Source: XYB2-FULL-45-11 sp964360375
GTDB taxonomy: Bacteria > Patescibacteriota > Patescibacteriia > UBA9934 > GWF2-40-263
Assembly: GCA_964360375.1 (NCBI GenBank)
Contig: CAYHWG010000001.1
Span: 1 to 42,284, forward strand
Length of the DNA: 42,284 bases
Direction of reading: 5' to 3'
The notes beneath the pieces were generated by a model. That model saw only the letters and a program-made list of their open reading frames with translations, searched no databases and had not been told where the DNA came from. Below, one piece after another: positions 1-7,572 of this stretch. The position numbers and the translations under genes are program-made. Position 1 is the stretch's first letter, and each line of letters opens with the position of its first letter.

Positions 1-632
1 GGCTGAAACTTTCTGATTACTGCACGGACAACTCCTTGGATGATGCAGTCTTGAACGTAGATTGGATCCATAGTTTTATTTGCGGGCTGAAGACGAATAC
101 GAGATGGTTCTCGATAAAATCGTTTGAGCGTTGCAAAGGCGTTATCAAGAAGAGCAACAACGACTTCTCCGTTTTTTGGTGAGGGATTTCTTTCGATGAC
201 CACGAAATCGCCATCCAAAATTCCATCATCAATCATGGATTGTCCTTTAATTTTGAGAACATACGAGTTTGCCCCATCGAGAACAAAACTCGCAGGAATA
301 GCCATCGTTTCATTATCCATGACAGCCTCAATAGGTTGACCGGCGGCGATGAGTCCCATCATGGGCAAATTTATAACATCTGCCGAGAGTCTGAAGCCTT
401 TATGGATTGGTTCCGCTTGCGGCATGATCTCGATTGACCGCGCCTCGCCTTCATCTCCAATGCGGATCATGTCTTTATCGACAAGGCTTTGAATGTGGCC
501 ATGCACTGTTGCGGGGGAAGAGAGCTTAAAGTATTCTCCGATTTCTCGGTAGGAAGGTGCGTATCCGTTGTTTTTGATATGGTCTTTAATGTATTCCAGA
601 ATCTCGTTTTGTTTTTTGGTTAGATTGGACAT
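1..632 (-). CDS. lexA: LexA repressor (SOS regulator), C-terminal end cut by the window edge
   Basis: Read on the minus strand from ATG at 632; 210 residues are visible and the frame runs off base 1, so only the last few residues are missing. The N-terminal winged helix starts MSNLTKKQNEILEYI and contains GYAPSYREIGEYF and SSPATVHGHI. The self-cleavage bond is in the motif LIAAGQPIEA, the catalytic serine in GQSMIDDGI and the catalytic lysine in FATLKRF, so the Ser-Lys peptidase dyad is complete. LexA represses DNA-repair genes and cleaves itself on RecA-ssDNA filaments. A symmetric set of GTTCG half-sites lies 64-109 bases upstream of the start and is a likely autoregulatory operator. Very secure. 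Confidence 0.95.
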   Translation of the reverse strand, partial: MSNLTKKQNEILEYIKDHIKNNGYAPSYREIGEYFKLSSPATVHGHIQSLVDKDMIRIGDEGEARSIEIMPQAEPIHKGFRLSADVINLPMMGLIAAGQPIEAVMDNETMAIPASFVLDGANSYVLKIKGQSMIDDGILDGDFVVIERNPSPKNGEVVVALLDNAFATLKRFYREPSRIRLQPANKTMDPIYVQDCIIQGVVRAVIRKFQ

Positions 633-647
633 AGGACTGTTTATTGG

Positions 648-687
648 CTGAGCCTGTCGAAGCCTCTGTGCACCTCGACAGGCTCGG
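648..687. repeat. Inverted repeat GAGCCTGTCGA/TCGACAGGCTC
   Basis: An 11-bp perfect inverted repeat (650-660 and 675-685) with a 14-bp loop sits between lexA and its candidate operator. The word CTGAGCCTGTCGA is a frequent intergenic repeat in many bacterial genomes. It would lie in the lexA 5' leader. It has no T tract. Confidence 0.75.
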
Positions 688-695
688 TGAATAAT

Positions 696-741
696 GTGTT
701 CGCTTCATGTTCGTATTCTAAACCGAACAAAAAGCGAACAC
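696..741. promoter_or_regulatory. Candidate LexA operator: four GTTCG/CGAAC half-sites in nested dyad
   Basis: GTTCG occurs at 698-702 and 709-713, and CGAAC at 724-728 and 735-739. Each pair on one side is spaced 11 bp, about one helical turn, and both inverted pairs share the same centre (718.5). The outer arms extend to a perfect 10-bp repeat GTGTTCGCTT/AAGCGAACAC. GTTCG/CGAAC is the half-site of the Gram-positive LexA (Cheo) box, but here the arms are arranged GTTCG-N10-CGAAC instead of CGAAC-N4-GTTCG. Assignment to LexA is inference from the half-site and the adjacent gene. Confidence 0.65.
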
Positions 742-763
742 AAGAGGGAGGGTGTGGATAACC

Positions 764-791
764 TTGACAAAAATGGTTTTTATGTTAAATT
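764..791 (+). promoter_or_regulatory. Promoter for the zinc-finger gene
   Basis: TTGACA at 764-769 and TAAATT at 786-791 are separated by 16 bp. It lies just downstream of the LexA-like half-sites, so the rightward gene could share this control. Confidence 0.55.
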
Positions 792-912
792 ACGATGTCT
801 TTTGGGAATGAGAATGGTCTTATTTTCCAAAAACACCAACCTTCGCATAAAGCTTCGGTTGGTAAACTTGTGAATAGTGGTTCACACACGTTTTTATGAA
901 GGAGTAAAAGAA

Positions 913-1137
913 ATGGATAAAGAGAGCGGAAAGTGTCATGTCTGCGGAGGATCAGGCCAACAATATGTGCATTCAAGACTGACTTCCGAGTATGAGAACT
1001 GTGAAGTGTGCAAAGGGACAGGAAACTGCACCCGATGTGATGGTATGGGGACCAAGGACGAGGAGGATGGTGGCTGCTGGTACTGTCTCGGATCAAAAGA
1101 CTTTCCGAATGCAACATGCACTTCTCGGCAGCGTTAG
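913..1137 (+). CDS. Small DnaJ-type zinc-finger protein (74 aa)
   Basis: The chosen start is ATG 913 (MDKESGKCHV), with AAGGAG about 9 bases upstream; an in-frame ATG/GTG further up has no ribosome site. The protein is almost entirely four CxxC motifs: CHVCGGSG, CEVCKGTG, CTRCDGMG and CWYCLGSK. This is the pattern of the DnaJ cysteine-rich domain, which binds two zinc ions, but there is no J domain or substrate-binding domain. Such stand-alone fingers may act as small chaperone adaptors or redox/RNA-binding proteins; the job here is unknown. It has its own promoter and a terminator, so it is a single-gene unit next to the lexA operator and could be SOS-linked (inference). Confidence 0.75.
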   Translation: MDKESGKCHVCGGSGQQYVHSRLTSEYENCEVCKGTGNCTRCDGMGTKDEEDGGCWYCLGSKDFPNATCTSRQR

Positions 1138-1198
1138 GCACATACATGTAGTGCCAGAGTATGGGTTCAACTCGCGCTGTGCGTGGGGAATGATTTTC

Positions 1199-1231
1199 TA
1201 CCGTATCATCGACAAGATGTACGGTTTTTTG
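1199..1231 (+). terminator. Intrinsic terminator after the zinc-finger gene
   Basis: ACCGTA-TCATC / GATG-TACGGT stem with one bulged base, followed by TTTTTTG. A second small hairpin GGCAC/GTGCC lies just upstream (about 1137-1155). Confidence 0.75.
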
Positions 1232-1289
1232 TTCCATTTTTTGCCTCTGTTCACCTTTGTTCACTTTTGATATCCTTTTTGTCTCGAGG

Positions 1290-1326
1290 AGATCCTTCGG
1301 TCGTGGAACTCCCTCAGGATGACGCG
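1290..1326. repeat. Half element of the 'agatccttcg...caggatgac' repeat family
   Basis: AGATCCTTCGGTCGTGGAAC followed by TCCCTCAGGATGACGCG. Related copies occur at 15216-15308, 15753-15789 and 39245-39352. It ends 10 bases before the metK start codon. Confidence 0.7.
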
Positions 1327-1335
1327 TGAAAATAT

Positions 1336-2406
1336 ATGCGCAAAACTGTTGAATCAATGCTTCAAGGACAGCCCGATAAAGTCTGCGATCAGATCGCGGA
1401 CGCTATTGTGGATGAGTATTTACGTCGTGACAAAGAAGCCCATGTGGATGTGAATGTAATGGGTTCGCACGGGATGCTTATGATTGGCGGCGAGGTGAGC
1501 TCGACCGCGGATTTTGATGTGGGAGCGATTGCAAAAAAAGTGTATACGGACATTGGATACACGGATGACATCGAAGTGTTTGTGAATATTGAGGATCAAT
1601 CGACCGAAATGAAACGATCGCCTCATGGTGTGCAAGATACGGTTGTCGTGAATGGATACGCAACAAACGAAACGCGAGAGCGTCTTCCTCGTCCACTTGT
1701 GTTTGCACACAATCTCGCGCGTCGCATCGATGATCTTCGTAAAACAGATCCTGCGTTTTCTTGGCTTCGACCGGACGGAAAAATTCAATTGATTATGGAA
1801 AAAGATCAGGTGCATGCGGTGACGATTTTGGTTTCGCATGACAAAAATATGAAAGAGAAGGATGTGAAAACAGCCTTATTGGAGCGGGTTGTTGTTCCGA
1901 TTCTTGGTGAAGGAATTCAAATCTACATTAATCCGATCGGTTCATTTACGGATGTGTGTTTTCGTGCGGATTCGGGTGTCAGCGGACATAAAACGCATGT
2001 GGATTTGTATGGTGGGTTGATTCCACACGGTGATGGTGGGCTTTCTGGGAAAGATCCAATGCGTGTTGAACGCGCTGGTTCCTACATGGCGAGACTTGCG
2101 GCTCGATCACTCATTGAGCAAGGACTCGTTTCTGCCGCGCTTGTGAATGTCGTTTACACGCTCGGTCGCATTGATCCGATTCATGTGCATGTTGTCGGTA
2201 TGGGTGAAAAATCGCGAGGAACCAAAACATCCGGCGGAGCCGGATCCGGCTTCGCCGGAGATCTCACTCACACGATCAATCGACAATTTGATTTTCGTCC
2301 TGAGGCTATTGTTGAACGATTGGATTTGTTGAAACCCATTTATCAACCAACGGCTGTGTATGGCCACGTCGGCCGAGAAGAATTCCCATGGGAGAGACCT
2401 CTGTAA
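1336..2406 (+). CDS. metK: S-adenosylmethionine synthetase (MetK)
   Basis: Makes S-adenosylmethionine from methionine and ATP in the cytoplasm. The 356-aa product begins MRKTVESMLQGQPDKVCDQI and ends with YGHVGREEFPWE, close to the family signature YGHFGRPEFPWE; GSHGMLMIGGE, NGYATNETRERLPRP, DSGVSGHKTHVDLYGG and GGLSGKDPMRVERAG are also recognisable. Two oddities: the family GHPDK motif, whose His is catalytic in E. coli MAT, reads GQPDK; and ten residues SGGAGSGFAG in the C-terminal domain are encoded by a 30-bp palindromic insertion. No Shine-Dalgarno is visible because a repeat ends 10 bases before the ATG. The nucleotide frame is intact, so a functional enzyme is likely. Confidence 0.95.
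   Translation: MRKTVESMLQGQPDKVCDQIADAIVDEYLRRDKEAHVDVNVMGSHGMLMIGGEVSSTADFDVGAIAKKVYTDIGYTDDIEVFVNIEDQSTEMKRSPHGVQDTVVVNGYATNETRERLPRPLVFAHNLARRIDDLRKTDPAFSWLRPDGKIQLIMEKDQVHAVTILVSHDKNMKEKDVKTALLERVVVPILGEGIQIYINPIGSFTDVCFRADSGVSGHKTHVDLYGGLIPHGDGGLSGKDPMRVERAGSYMARLAARSLIEQGLVSAALVNVVYTLGRIDPIHVHVVGMGEKSRGTKTSGGAGSGFAGDLTHTINRQFDFRPEAIVERLDLLKPIYQPTAVYGHVGREEFPWERPL
2230..2259. repeat. 30-bp palindromic element inserted in frame in metK
   Basis: A near-perfect palindrome around GGATCC, arms TCCGGCGGAGCCGGA and TCCGGCTTCGCCGGA (one G-T wobble pair). It encodes SGGAGSGFAG. The identical 30 bases occur at 38161-38190 inside glyS, in the same reading phase. The behaviour resembles Rickettsia palindromic elements. 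Confidence 0.9.
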
Positions 2407-2443
2407 AAGCGCATCTTTTCGTTTCACAGGCGCCCCCGCCTAC

Positions 2444-2476
2444 CGCCTGCCTGCCGGTAGGCAGGGCAGGCAGGCG
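2444..2476. repeat. CGCCTGCCTGCC/GGCAGGCAGGCG palindromic repeat
   Basis: Inverted repeat between metK and the next promoter. The same GCCTGCCTGCCGGCAGGCAG word is nested in the repeats at 34892-35038 and 39245-39352. Confidence 0.8.
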
Positions 2477-2522
2477 TCGACCACACGGAAGCGTATATAA
2501 TCTACCTCTCTATACATTTTTT

Positions 2523-2551
2523 TTGCACGTTATTTGCTGGTCTGGTATACT
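2523..2551 (+). promoter_or_regulatory. Promoter TTGCAC-17-TATACT
   Basis: -35 TTGCAC at 2523-2528, 17-bp spacer, -10 TATACT at 2546-2551. Drives the small membrane protein at 2595. Confidence 0.7.
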
Positions 2552-2594
2552 TACAAAAAAATTAATTACCCTTTCTCAGGGAGGAGAGAAAAAT

Positions 2595-2978
2595 ATGTCC
2601 ATTAAAACAAAAGCAAGATTAAAGGTTGCGGCCACAGCAAAACCTGTTTTGGCACGACCGATTGTTCAAAAGGTGCAGGTACGAAAACAAAAACCATCCG
2701 TAAAATCTCGTGCAATAAAAGGTTCTTCAAAGCCAAAACCAGAGGTGATTTTGATCAATGAAATGATCGAAGATTCTCGTACTCCGTTGAATTTACCTGA
2801 CGAGATTAGTAAAGAATACATCGTCGTTCATCGTTGCGGAAATTGTTCGCATCTACCAATGTCTACAGATAAACTGATCACCATTTTTTCTGTTCTCGTT
2901 GCTCTTTTGACGGTTTCCGTGTTAATACAAGTCGGTCAATTAGACGTGAATCGTATTCTTGATCTTGTTAGATTTTAG
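2595..2978 (+). CDS. Hypothetical tail-anchored membrane protein (127 aa)
   Basis: ATG 2595 is preceded by GGGAGGAG, so the longer open frame from 2388 is not used; the promoter at 2523-2551 also lies inside that longer frame. The first ~60 residues are very basic (MSIKTKARLK..., many Lys/Arg), suggesting nucleic-acid or membrane-surface binding. A CxxC pair (RCGNCSHL, about residues 90-93) precedes one transmembrane helix (about 100-120, TIFSVLVALLTVSVLI) close to the C-terminus. I recognise no family. It is expressed from its own promoter ahead of the cyclophilin gene. Confidence 0.75.
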   Translation: MSIKTKARLKVAATAKPVLARPIVQKVQVRKQKPSVKSRAIKGSSKPKPEVILINEMIEDSRTPLNLPDEISKEYIVVHRCGNCSHLPMSTDKLITIFSVLVALLTVSVLIQVGQLDVNRILDLVRF

Positions 2979-3015
2979 ATGTAGGTTTTATCTCATGTTA
3001 TTATTCGAATAGGTT

Positions 3016-3690
3016 ATGAAACGAACTTCTATTCTTTTGTCTCTTACATTTTTATTGCTTGTTGGCGCAGGATGTGTTAAATCAAATGAGTCTGATATCA
3101 AATTTAGTTATCCAGATTCTGTTCAAACATCAGCACCCGCTGCGGAAACACCAAAACCGGCAGAAACAACGCAAGCACCGGTTGTGGATCCTAGCGTAAA
3201 AACACCTATGCAAAAAATCGATTGGAAATTTCCAGGTAAATTAGCGGATAAGCAAATTAAACAGAAACAAATTCGCATAAACACAGAAAAAGGGGATATC
3301 GTTTTTGAAGTTTTTTCTGAGACAGCACCGCTTACTGTTTCAAACTTTGTGTATCTTACAGAAGGAAAATACTACGACGGACTCACATTTCATCGTCGTG
3401 AAGAAGGATTTGTCATTCAAGGCGGAGACCCAAGTGGAAACGGAACAGGTGGACCGGGATATAAATTTGAGGATGAGCTCAAAGATAAATACACATACGA
3501 TCGCGGGATTGTTGCGATGGCAAACGCTGGTCCATCAACAAACGGTTCTCAATTTTTCATCATGCTCGGTAACACCCCACTTCCAAAAGCCTATTCCATT
3601 TTTGGTCGCGTGACGTCCGGTATGGATGTTGTTGATAAGATTAAAGTGGGAGATAAGATGGTAAAAGTGACGGTCGAAGACAAGAAATAA
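3016..3690 (+). CDS. Cyclophilin-type peptidyl-prolyl isomerase, lipoprotein
   Basis: Catalyses cis-trans isomerisation of proline bonds, here outside the cytoplasmic membrane. A lipoprotein signal peptide ends in the lipobox LVGAGC (Cys20), followed by a ~55-residue Pro/Ala/Thr-rich linker. The cyclophilin domain spans about 75-224 with the signatures TAPLTVSNFVYL, YYDGLTFHRREEGFVIQGGD, GGPGYKFEDE and ANAGPSTNGSQFFIMLG; the catalytic Arg/Phe/Gln motif (FHR, QGGD, GSQFFI) is present. A terminator follows directly. It probably assists folding of exported proteins. Confidence 0.93.
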   Translation: MKRTSILLSLTFLLLVGAGCVKSNESDIKFSYPDSVQTSAPAAETPKPAETTQAPVVDPSVKTPMQKIDWKFPGKLADKQIKQKQIRINTEKGDIVFEVFSETAPLTVSNFVYLTEGKYYDGLTFHRREEGFVIQGGDPSGNGTGGPGYKFEDELKDKYTYDRGIVAMANAGPSTNGSQFFIMLGNTPLPKAYSIFGRVTSGMDVVDKIKVGDKMVKVTVEDKK

Positions 3691-3700
3691 AAAAGAGCAT

Positions 3701-3731
3701 AAAATGATGGCATGTGTTGCCATCATTTTTG
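3701..3731 (+). terminator. Intrinsic terminator after the cyclophilin gene
   Basis: AAATGATGGCA at 3702-3712 pairs perfectly with TGCCATCATTT at 3718-3728, followed by TTT. The loop contains the first possible start codon (GTG 3714) of the next gene. Confidence 0.8.
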
Positions 3732-4907
3732 ATTTCAAAAAATTTTTTTGTTGTGGCGGCCGTGATTGTTGTGTTTGCAAGTTTGTTGATTTTATCTATT
3801 GAGATGATGCGATCGAATCGTGTGTATAAGGTGCAAACAGATTCTTTCAGAGATCCTTTTGTTTTCGCATTTTCTCAAGATGACAAAGAGGACAAGTCTC
3901 TGTCGATGGTTTTTCCTCGCAAGGATGTGCAACACATCCCACTTCCGGACGAGGTCCGTGGAATTTATTGGACAGCGATGACAGCAGCGGGGAAACGTGG
4001 AGATGCATTGATCGATTACATGCAAAAGACAGGACTCAATACGGTGGTGATCGATTTGAAAATGGATAATGGCGAACTTGCATTTGTTCCAAATGACGTG
4101 AGTTTATCGCTGTACGCGCAAAACAAGCCTGTGATTCAGGATCTTGATGATCTTCTGAATAAGCTTGCAGATCATCAAATTTATCGTATCGCACGTATTG
4201 CCGTGATGCGTGACAGTACGTTTGCGCGCGCGAAACCGGATGCTGCACTGCAATCGATCAATGGCGGTTTGTGGCAAGACAAAACTCATGCGATGTGGCT
4301 TGATCCGGCGTCGCTTGAAGTATCCACCTATGCGATTTCGCTTGCTCGTGAAGCTTATGCACGCGGGTTTGATGAGATTCAGTTTGATTATGTACGATTC
4401 GCCTCAGACGGAAAAATCGGTTTGATTCGCTATCCGGTTTATGACGAAAAAGAATCGAAATTGCTCACCATGAAAAATTTCTTCTCCGCCGTGGGAGATC
4501 CTCTGCGAGCGGAGGGTATTCCGATTTCGTTTGATGTGTTCGGACTCATTTGTATGACAAACGATGGTCTTGGCATCGGTCAGCGACTTTTAGATGTTCT
4601 TTCGACGGCAGATTTTGTTTCGCCGATGATCTATCCTTCACACTTTGCAAATGGATTTCAAGGATTCAAAAATCCTGCACAGTATCCGTATGAGGTAGTG
4701 AAGATTTCGCTTGATCATGCGATCTTGCAATCCGGCACATCCACAAAAAAACAATACCGCCCATGGATTCAGGATTTTGATATCGGGGCGATCTACACCG
4801 CGGAAAAAATTGAAGCGCAAATCAAAGCCGTACGCGATGCGGGGGCAAGCGGTTTTTTAATTTGGAACGCGAGGAATGTTTACGAACCGTCGCAGTATGT
4901 TGAATAA
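3714..4907 (+). CDS. DUF4015 putative glycoside hydrolase, membrane-anchored
   Basis: A 397-aa open frame from GTG 3714. An N-terminal transmembrane anchor (FFVVAAVIVVFASLLILSI) precedes an extracellular TIM-barrel-like domain with DUF4015 motifs: RGIYWTAMTAAGKRGDALI, NTVVIDLKMDNGEL, GFDEIQFDYVRFASDG, ISFDVFG, FVSPMIYPSHFANG and GASGFLIWNARNVYE. DUF4015 proteins are predicted polysaccharide hydrolases; substrate unknown. The start is uncertain: the GTG lies in the loop of the upstream terminator, and ATG 3804 would lose the anchor, so a TTG/GTG at 3717-3753 may be used. No clear Shine-Dalgarno. Confidence 0.85.
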   Translation: MLPSFLISKNFFVVAAVIVVFASLLILSIEMMRSNRVYKVQTDSFRDPFVFAFSQDDKEDKSLSMVFPRKDVQHIPLPDEVRGIYWTAMTAAGKRGDALIDYMQKTGLNTVVIDLKMDNGELAFVPNDVSLSLYAQNKPVIQDLDDLLNKLADHQIYRIARIAVMRDSTFARAKPDAALQSINGGLWQDKTHAMWLDPASLEVSTYAISLAREAYARGFDEIQFDYVRFASDGKIGLIRYPVYDEKESKLLTMKNFFSAVGDPLRAEGIPISFDVFGLICMTNDGLGIGQRLLDVLSTADFVSPMIYPSHFANGFQGFKNPAQYPYEVVKISLDHAILQSGTSTKKQYRPWIQDFDIGAIYTAEKIEAQIKAVRDAGASGFLIWNARNVYEPSQYVE

Positions 4908-4930
4908 AAAACTCACGAACGAGTCGTGAG
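4906..4930 (-). terminator. Terminator for the leftward 168-aa gene
   Basis: On the minus strand CTCACGA (4930-4924) pairs with TCGTGAG (4918-4912) and is followed by six T. Confidence 0.75.
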
Positions 4931-4953
4931 AAGAGCTGTACATCGTTTGAATT

Positions 4954-5460
4954 CTACGCAAGGCGTAGAGTTTTCTTGAGATTTTTGCCCGTACATTTTG
5001 CGTAGTTCATCCAGGTTTTACACTGCGTGTTTTTACACAATTCTTTTTCCGCAGCAACAACATCGCCGCACGCACACGTCCATGTGGTGTGTGGTTGCCG
5101 GTTGTGGATGTCTTTGTGTAAAATATTACGCTGCTGATTTCGTCGAATCCACCATGAGATGAGATCAAACAATTCTTCAAAATCGGCATCGATTCCAAGG
5201 AGATGCAGTTCAAACGGATGCTGATCGACGAGTGTAGAGATTGGACGATGGCTGTGAAAGTCCAGTGTCTGAATGTGGCGCTGTAAAAGAGCGAGAAGGA
5301 TCGGTTTCAACACCTGCCGCAATCGATTCGGCAGATCTTGAAACGTGAGCACAAGTCCATTAGAAGTTTGGAAATGTGTCCATAGATGATCATAGACATC
5401 AAGCGTGATCAATAAACAGACAGAGTTTTCATTGAACTTTTCAGGATCGTTTTCGTGCAT
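4954..5460 (-). CDS. Hypothetical protein with C-terminal zinc-ribbon-like Cys cluster (168 aa)
   Basis: Leftward gene with a good ribosome site (GGAGG seven bases before ATG 5460) and its own terminator at 4906-4930. The first ~125 residues look globular and alpha/beta with no recognisable motif (MHENDPEKFNENSVCLLITL). The tail has four to six Cys: TWTCACGDVVAAEKELCKNT followed by QCKTWMNYAKC, compatible with a small zinc-binding domain. Family unknown to me. It stands alone between two rightward genes. Confidence 0.7.
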   Translation of the reverse strand: MHENDPEKFNENSVCLLITLDVYDHLWTHFQTSNGLVLTFQDLPNRLRQVLKPILLALLQRHIQTLDFHSHRPISTLVDQHPFELHLLGIDADFEELFDLISWWIRRNQQRNILHKDIHNRQPHTTWTCACGDVVAAEKELCKNTQCKTWMNYAKCTGKNLKKTLRLA

Positions 5461-5507
5461 GAATCCTCCATGAGACTTTTTTCAGCATAACAGACTCATA
5501 CGGAAAA

Positions 5508-5516
5508 TGGTATACT
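5508..5516 (+). promoter_or_regulatory. Extended -10 promoter TGG-TATACT
   Basis: TATACT at 5511-5516 with TG one base upstream. The predicted start of transcription (~5523) leaves a leader of about 13 bases with no Shine-Dalgarno before ATG 5536. Confidence 0.6.
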
Positions 5517-5535
5517 GGGAAAAATAATATTCTTT

Positions 5536-6933
5536 ATGTTCCACAAAATTACGGAGAAAACATTTTATCAATACATTAAATGTCCAAATTGGGTGTATTT
5601 TGATTTGCACGAACAGGAGTCTCGGCCGCATCATCCGCTCATGGAGAAACTGATCGACGATGGCATGATTGACGCAAAGCAGCGAGAGGTCATCTCAGAT
5701 CGTGTGGATGTTGGGGAGGTAACCGCGGAAGATCCGGATGAAGCGTTCAGACAAACGCTTGGTTTTATGCGTGAGGGGAAGCAAACCATTTATCACGGGA
5801 CCCTTGTCGATCGTCATTGGGTCGGTCATCCGGATTTACTCGAGAAGGTTGAAGGGAGATCCAATTTGGGAAATTATTATTATGTCGCGGCGGATATTAA
5901 GCGTTCACGTTTTTTACGCGATGAATTTAAATTTCAAGGATGTTTTTATGCGGAGTTGCTTGAGCGTGTGCAGGGAGTGCGTCCTGTGATGGGATACACC
6001 ATCTCTCCGGATAAAGAAATTTTTTCGTATCTCATTGAGGAGTTTGGAGCGCATTTTCATTTGACGCTCTCCGAGATTGAAAAAATTGTTGCTGGACAAA
6101 AACCTGTCCATTTTGTGACAACGGGTTGCAAACAATCGCCGTGGTTTGCAAAATGTAAAAATCAATCGGACGCATGCGACGATCTGTCTTTATTGAATCG
6201 TGTGTGGCGTGAGGAAGTTTCCATGCTAGAAAAATCAAACATCAAAACGATTTCGGAACTCGCACAGACTTCGCTTTCGCAACTAGAACGAATCGTTCCT
6301 CACATGAATGGGACGCGTCTTGAAATTATGCACGATCAAGCGATCGCGATAAAAAAGGGAACACACATCATCCGAAAGTCAGTAAAATTGTTTGACGATA
6401 GTATTGAACTGTACTTTGATATTGAGAGCGATCCTCTTCGTGATTTCGATTATTTATTTGGAGTGCTTAAAATCGAAAATGGAGAAGAGAGCTATCATCC
6501 ATTTGTTGCGGAATCGCCGGTCATGGAATCAAAGATGTGGATGGAGTTTTGTGATTTTATCACACAGTACATGGATGCACCGCTGTATCATTACGGCTCA
6601 TTTGAAAAAGAAGTTGTGAATCGATTTTCTGCAAAGTACGGAGTTTCCTCGATCGTCGCCGATGCGTTTGATCGCAACATGATTGATATTTTGGAGCTCG
6701 TACGTCCCGCCATTATTTTTCCACTCTCCTTTTACTCCCTCAAAGATATCGCAAGTTATATCGGGTTTCATTGGCGTGCAGAAGACGCGTCTGGAGCAAA
6801 CTCCGTTTTGTGGTTTGAGGAATGGCTCACGTCAAAAAGTCCAACGTTGATGCAAAAAATTACCGAATACAACGAAGATGATGTTCGCGCCACATGGAAG
6901 TTAAAACAGTGGCTCAGAATCAATGCGACGTAA
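5536..6933 (+). CDS. TM0106-family RecB-like nuclease
   Basis: A 465-aa protein. The N-terminal half resembles the RecB/Cas4-like nuclease fold (ITEKTFYQYIKCPNWVYFDL, then GTLVDRHWVGHPDLLEKV and YYYVAADIKRSR, where H/D/D-x-K would be catalytic) with a Cys pair region GCKQSPWFAKCKNQSDAC. A middle HhH-like segment (SELAQTSLSQLERIVPHMNG) leads to a C-terminal RNase H-like 3'-5' exonuclease: YFDIESDPL (DxE), HYGSFEKEV, and YNEDDVRATWKLKQWL. Matches the TM0106 RecB-like putative nuclease architecture (TIGR03491-type). Likely DNA repair or end processing; unproven biochemically. Confidence 0.85.
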   Translation: MFHKITEKTFYQYIKCPNWVYFDLHEQESRPHHPLMEKLIDDGMIDAKQREVISDRVDVGEVTAEDPDEAFRQTLGFMREGKQTIYHGTLVDRHWVGHPDLLEKVEGRSNLGNYYYVAADIKRSRFLRDEFKFQGCFYAELLERVQGVRPVMGYTISPDKEIFSYLIEEFGAHFHLTLSEIEKIVAGQKPVHFVTTGCKQSPWFAKCKNQSDACDDLSLLNRVWREEVSMLEKSNIKTISELAQTSLSQLERIVPHMNGTRLEIMHDQAIAIKKGTHIIRKSVKLFDDSIELYFDIESDPLRDFDYLFGVLKIENGEESYHPFVAESPVMESKMWMEFCDFITQYMDAPLYHYGSFEKEVVNRFSAKYGVSSIVADAFDRNMIDILELVRPAIIFPLSFYSLKDIASYIGFHWRAEDASGANSVLWFEEWLTSKSPTLMQKITEYNEDDVRATWKLKQWLRINAT

Positions 6934-6936
6934 GTT

Positions 6937-7407
6937 ATGGATTATTATCTTGGCGCAGCGCTAGGCGGTCTCATTGCGTTTGGTTATTCCATACCAGCAA
7001 TCGTTTTTGAGTTGATGGAGCGACGGAAATCGGCCGTGGTATCGCCTGTGATCACCGTCAAAACGATTTTCGGATATAACCTCAAAAAAGAAGAAGCGTT
7101 TTGGGTAGGTTTGCTTTTGCATATCGTGATTGGGACGTTGTTTGGTTTTGCGTACGTACTCTTTGTCGATCGCGGATGGCTCTTTGTCACCAATCATCCC
7201 TATCAATTTGATTCATTCGTCGTGTTTGGGCTTCTCAGTTGGATTTTTGTCAATGTGACTATTTATCCTCTCCTTCGCATGGGTTTTTTTGGTCGCCGTG
7301 AAGGCACACATATTTGGATGGAAACGCTTATCTCGCATTTGCTCCTTGGAGTCACCATGGCCGGATTGGTGCAGTGGTTTCAACCGGTGTTTTTTATGGC
7401 CGCATAA
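6937..7407 (+). CDS. Hypothetical integral membrane protein (156 aa)
   Basis: ATG 6937 is three bases after the previous stop, so it is cotranscribed with the nuclease. About four hydrophobic segments are visible: LGAALGGLIAFGYSIPAIV, FWVGLLLHIVIGTLFGFAYV, FVVFGLLSWIFVNVTIYPLL and LISHLLLGVTMAGLVQWF, with a short cytoplasmic loop ERRKSAVVSPVI. I recognise no family; it is reminiscent of YqhR/DUF-type small membrane proteins but no call is made. Confidence 0.75.
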   Translation: MDYYLGAALGGLIAFGYSIPAIVFELMERRKSAVVSPVITVKTIFGYNLKKEEAFWVGLLLHIVIGTLFGFAYVLFVDRGWLFVTNHPYQFDSFVVFGLLSWIFVNVTIYPLLRMGFFGRREGTHIWMETLISHLLLGVTMAGLVQWFQPVFFMAA

Positions 7408-7420
7408 TTCTAAATTCTTT

Positions 7421-7555
7421 ATGAGTGAAAGTTTTGAGCCCTTGTTTGGTGCGATTGATTTGCATGAGTTGTTGATACAAGAAGTATCTCTCGATTTATT
7501 GTATGAGGCTGAGTGTGCGAAGCGTACGAAAAAATGTGATCTGATAAATTTGTGA
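7421..7555 (+). CDS. Possible small protein (44 aa)
   Basis: ATG 7421 follows the previous stop by 13 bases. The product MSESFEPLFGAIDLHELLIQ... is acidic then ends with a basic AECAKRTKKCDLINL. No good ribosome site and no known family; the frame also extends upstream in shadow of the previous gene. It ends just before the DUF559 cassette. Weakly supported. Confidence 0.4.
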   Translation: MSESFEPLFGAIDLHELLIQEVSLDLLYEAECAKRTKKCDLINL

Positions 7556-7572
7556 TCCTATTTCCCCGCGTT

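Noticed and set aside
1138..1335. SAM riboswitch before metK
   Set aside because: No SAM-I/II/III-like core; the stretch is a terminator plus a repeat.
785..1357. Leftward 190-aa open frame over the zinc-finger gene
   Set aside because: Antisense to a gene with clear CxxC motifs, promoter and ribosome site; includes the repeat and the terminator.
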